In this document: positions 61,109-64,000 of the stretch, piece after piece | Layout of the letters: each line of letters starts with the position of its first letter | Numbering within the stretch: the first letter of the stretch is position 1 | DNA from: Verrucomicrobiota bacterium | GTDB lineage: Bacteria; Verrucomicrobiota; Verrucomicrobiia; Opitutales; Opitutaceae | Length of the DNA stretch: 64,000 nucleotides | Direction of reading: 5' to 3' | NCBI GenBank assembly: GCA_016721945.1 | Contig: JADKHC010000028.1 | Location: 4,011-68,010 of the forward strand | Notes under the pieces: model-generated | Database searches by the model: none | What the model was told of the DNA's origin: nothing | The model's input: only the letters and a program-made list of their open reading frames with translations | Made by a program: the position numbers and the translations under genes

Positions 61109-64000
61109 TTATCGGGAGGATTTAACCCGCAATCGGCCACACGCCAGTGCCGTGAGTGCGGCAAAGAACCAAAGGTCGGGCGCGCCGCCGCCACCGCCGC
61201 TGCTACCGCCGGAGGTTGAGCCACCGCTGGAACTGGACGAGGAGGAACTGCTGCTCGACGAAGAGCTCGAACTGCTGGAGCTAGAGGACGACGAGGAGCT
61301 GCTCGATGAGGACGAACTCGAGGATGAGCTCGAAGAAGAGCTTGACGAACTGGAGCTGCCGGAGAGCTGGACGACGGCGTTGTCGCTGGTGACGGAGTTG
61401 GCGGAGTTGGAGACAACGACGCGGTAGGTTCCGGCGGTCTGGGCACTAAGACTGGTGATGATATAGCTGGCGGAGGTGGCGCCGGAGATGTTTTGCCCGG
61501 CGAGACGCCACTGATATTGGAGGTTGGTACCGGTTGCTGTGACGGTGAGGGTGACGCTCGTGCCAGCGGCCTGGGTGGTGGTCGCGGCGGGTTGCGTTAT
61601 GATCGCTGGTGCGACCACGGTGCCGCCTGAGCTCGAACTGCTCGATGAGGATGAGCTGGAGGATGACGAGGAGCTGCTGGAACTGGACGAGGAACTTGAG
61701 CTACTCGATGAGGAACTGCTGCTGGAACTCGAACTGCTCGACGAACTGGAGCTGTCGCCACTGGTGGTGATTTCGATCGTGGAGACAGTTAGCGCGGGGA
61801 GTGTGATTGCCCAATTCGCCAGGTTGGCGGGCGTGGTGCCGACGTAGACGGGCGTGGTCGTGGTGCCTTCGAGGCGGTAGACTTTGGCGGTGCCGGAAAC
61901 GGCGAGGCCGGAGAAGGCGACGTTTTGGGTGGCGAACGAGCGGTTGATGGCGACGATGACGTAGCGATTGGCGTTGGTTGAGCTGCGGCTGACATACGCG
62001 GCGACTTTGGCGGTGTCGCTGGAGGTCGCGGGGATCGACGTGTCGCCGAAGGTGCCGAGCGCGCCGTCGTAGTCGCGGTACATCTTGAAGGCGGCGAGGG
62101 TGAACGCGTAGGTGGGGCTCTCGGGCCAGAAGTTGGCGGCGAAGAGATCCATCTGCCCGTAGATGCCAAGGTTGTCGGCCTGGCAGAGCGTACCGGCGAT
62201 GTGGTTGTTGCCGCCGTTCTCGTATTCGGTGATGGCGAGCTTGGTGCCGGGCCAGATGGCGGCGATCTTGTCCTGCAGCCGTTTCAGGATGTAGATCGGG
62301 CCACCGAGGGTATTAGCGATCCAGGATGTTTCGGCATAGGAGGTATCCCAGAGGCTGCGTGGACTTTGGACGATGGCTTGGATCTCTTCGTCGGTAAGGG
62401 TTGTCCCGCGCAGGCTGCCGATGCGGGTGCCGTGCACTTTGGCTTCTGAGTACCAGTGGATGTCGTAGACATCGAGCAGGCGGCGGCCGTCGGTGACGGA
62501 GGCGGCTTTGAGTTCGGTGAGGTATTTGTCGGTAAACCAGTAGGTATCGCTAAATCCGCCGGCGCTCTGCCAGTCGTAGATGCCGTTGAAGCCGTAGTTG
62601 ACTGGGCCGAAAAGTTTTACGGCGGGGTTGACGTCCTTGAGTGCCTTGGCGAGTGCGATGGTGTTTAGGTTGTAAGTGGTGGCATCGGGCGCGGTGGTGC
62701 CCTGAGTCTCTTGGTGGGTGCCGGGCCAGAGCTCGGGTTCGTTATCGAGGCTCACGAAGGTCGGGGTGACGGGGTCGGCGTAGATGTCGGTTGTGAATTT
62801 ATTCCTCAGGGTGGAGAGGAGTTCATCCATGTAGACGTAGGCGTCGGTCGTGGACGGTGTTGCGGTGAAGGCGGAGCCTTTTTTGAAAATGATTTGTTTG
62901 AAACGGTTGGCCCGACGTGTCGCGAGCGAGTCGGTCATGGCAACGTTGCCATTTGTGTCCGCTGCAACGTAGCCCTGGAGTTGGACGGTGATGAGGCTGG
63001 CCAGACCGGCGGCGCGGTCGCTGGCGACTCGTTCGCGTATCGCTTCGGCGGGTACGGTGCTTGAGCTGAGGTAGCTGTCGCTGCTGTAGGGGCCGTAGTC
63101 GGAGCCGGCGTTGGAGGCGTTGTTTTCCCAGTTGTACGTGGTCCAGCGGTTGCCGCCGTGGCGGTCAAAAGTGAGGTTGCGCGGCGCATCAGTCATTTTC
63201 TGGTAGAAATTCACGCCGTAGATCCAGGGCGAGATGGCGTGAGCAGAGGACGGCGAGGTGGTGATGGTAACGCTGGGCGTCACGCTGGCGCCGGTGGTGA
63301 TGCTGGTGCTCTGGCTAGCCGAGAGGTTGAAGGCATCTGTGGCGCTGATCGTGGCTGTGTAGGTGGTGGATAGTTCGAGTAGGTCGATCGTCGCCGAGCG
63401 CGTGGCGGCAAGATCGGTGAAGGTGCGCGTCATGGTGGCACCGCCGGTTTTTTGGTAGGCGATAGTGGCGGTGCATGGGCGGTTGGTGGACCAGGTGAAA
63501 GTCGCGCTGTTGCCCGTGACGGTGCTGGTGGTGAGGCCGCTGATTACGGGCGGGGTTGTTGGTACCGGTGGGATTACATAGGTGCCGGTGGCGGTGCCTT
63601 GATTGGGTGTGGCAGTTGAACTGGTTCGGTGATCGAGGGCGACGACGCGAAATTGATAGGTGCTGCCGCGAGTAAGTCCGGTGAGCGTGGCGGATTGGCT
63701 GGCGCTCCATTCGTCGGTGGCACCGGTGAGCGTTTGGTTGTAGTTACCGGTTCCATACTCGATCCGATAGATGGTGGCTTCGCTGGTGGTGAAGGGGATC
63801 GTGAGCTGGTCGTACGTGGGATTGAGCACGGGCGTGCCGAGGGTGACGACGGGCGGCGTGGTGTCGTCGTTCCAACCGAACTTAATATCGGCGAGGCGAA
63901 AATGGGGTTTGGCTGAACCAGAGTAGTTGAAAAGCAGGAACTGGCAGAAACGTGGAATGGTGGGATGGAGAGCGGCGAGATTGATGGTAATGTGATGCCA
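61109..64000 (-). CDS. Secreted GH44-family glycanase, 5' end outside window
   Basis: Partial: the frame is open from 61109 to the window edge (no stop up to 64000), so the GTG at 63829 is not the true start. Visible part, about 964 residues: an unassigned N-terminal segment (KPHFRLADIKFGW), fibronectin-III-like domains (PTTPPVISGL region), a GH44 catalytic domain with FDRHGGNRWTTYNW, VSLDNEPELWPG (acid/base Glu) and LAITEYENGG (nucleophile Glu), a beta-sandwich, a 42-Ser linker, an Ig-like domain (PAATTTQAAGTSVTLTV), a 44-Ser linker and a GGSSGGGGGAPDLW anchor. GH44 enzymes cleave cellulose, xyloglucan or mannan backbones. Confidence 0.88.
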   Translation of the reverse strand, partial: WHHITINLAALHPTIPRFCQFLLFNYSGSAKPHFRLADIKFGWNDDTTPPVVTLGTPVLNPTYDQLTIPFTTSEATIYRIEYGTGNYNQTLTGATDEWSASQSATLTGLTRGSTYQFRVVALDHRTSSTATPNQGTATGTYVIPPVPTTPPVISGLTTSTVTGNSATFTWSTNRPCTATIAYQKTGGATMTRTFTDLAATRSATIDLLELSTTYTATISATDAFNLSASQSTSITTGASVTPSVTITTSPSSAHAISPWIYGVNFYQKMTDAPRNLTFDRHGGNRWTTYNWENNASNAGSDYGPYSSDSYLSSSTVPAEAIRERVASDRAAGLASLITVQLQGYVAADTNGNVAMTDSLATRRANRFKQIIFKKGSAFTATPSTTDAYVYMDELLSTLRNKFTTDIYADPVTPTFVSLDNEPELWPGTHQETQGTTAPDATTYNLNTIALAKALKDVNPAVKLFGPVNYGFNGIYDWQSAGGFSDTYWFTDKYLTELKAASVTDGRRLLDVYDIHWYSEAKVHGTRIGSLRGTTLTDEEIQAIVQSPRSLWDTSYAETSWIANTLGGPIYILKRLQDKIAAIWPGTKLAITEYENGGNNHIAGTLCQADNLGIYGQMDLFAANFWPESPTYAFTLAAFKMYRDYDGALGTFGDTSIPATSSDTAKVAAYVSRSSTNANRYVIVAINRSFATQNVAFSGLAVSGTAKVYRLEGTTTTPVYVGTTPANLANWAITLPALTVSTIEITTSGDSSSSSSSSSSSSSSSSSSSSSSSSSSSSSSSSSSSSSSSSSSGGTVVAPAIITQPAATTTQAAGTSVTLTVTATGTNLQYQWRLAGQNISGATSASYIITSLSAQTAGTYRVVVSNSANSVTSDNAVVQLSGSSSSSSSSSSSSSSSSSSSSSSSSSSSSSSSSSSSSSSSSSSSSGGSTSGGSSGGGGGAPDLWFFAALTALACGRLRVKSSR
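61226..61357 (-). repeat. 44-Ser tract before C-terminal anchor (GH44 protein)
   Basis: 44 serines with mixed codons, the same length as the matching tract in the neighbouring gene. Confidence 0.9.
61628..61753 (-). repeat. 42-Ser tract between GH44 and Ig-like domains
   Basis: Uninterrupted 42-serine linker with mixed codons. Confidence 0.9.

Noticed and set aside
56594..61847. Long Glu/Asp/Leu-rich plus-strand open frames opposite the secreted proteins
   Set aside because: They are antisense of the polyserine tracts (mixed Ser codons read as Glu/Leu/Asp) and have no family resemblance or start context.

Overview
The window looks like a chromosomal segment of a Verrucomicrobiota bacterium, most likely Opitutaceae. 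This is inference. It rests on oleC/oleD homologues, a sugar-binding protein fused to its permease, a giant PEP-carboxykinase-like enzyme, two secreted proteins with polyserine linkers and Gly-rich C-terminal anchors, and many palindromic intergenic repeats. I see no rRNA, tRNA, CRISPR array, prophage or intact insertion sequence.

Layout. 1-4.9 kb: three minus-strand signalling genes (hybrid sensor kinase, LytS-type kinase, LytTR regulator). 4.9-11.2 kb: small genes (haem-binding protein, Cys-cluster protein, a DUF3592 pair, a P-loop ATPase with a DUF4202 protein, an OsmC protein, a 47-residue Lys-rich protein) separated by MITE-like and REP-like repeats. 11.3-16.9 kb: a sugar ABC importer in two pieces, a MalG-type permease and a binding-protein/MalF fusion, with an ICMT-like membrane methyltransferase gene and a palindromic element between them. 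17.2-20.3 kb: two small secreted proteins and an alkaline phosphatase. 20.4-26.2 kb: RelE-fold protein, pssA, dnaN, a membrane protein and two divergent RNA methyltransferases, one with a broken 3' end. 27-32 kb: oleC-oleD and a translationally coupled secreted protein; oleC carries three different repeats in frame. 32.3-37.6 kb: RNase D, deacetylase, queC, queE, ExoD, TerC. 37.8-41.3 kb: the large putative PPi-type PEP carboxykinase. 41.5-44.4 kb: ferrous iron uptake (feoA-feoA-feoB and a Cys-rich accessory). 44.8-51.4 kb: complete F-type ATP synthase operon atpBEFHAGDC. 51.5-56.3 kb: trmB, phoR, a frameshifted phoB, mnmG. 56.5-64 kb: two multidomain secreted proteins, one with sialidase-like, SGNH and beta-helix parts, the other a GH44 glycanase running off the window end.

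How it fits together: housekeeping blocks (dnaN, atp, mnmG, trmB, pssA, queuosine) alternate with polysaccharide-related functions (sugar importer, GH44, SGNH/sialidase-like protein) and phosphate functions (PhoR/PhoB, alkaline phosphatase). The most unusual feature is the repeat load. At least four palindromic families are present, one MITE-like with inverted termini, and three distinct repeats are read through as protein in oleC. Two genes (phoB, the TrmH-family methyltransferase) have apparent single-base frameshifts, which may be real or sequence errors.
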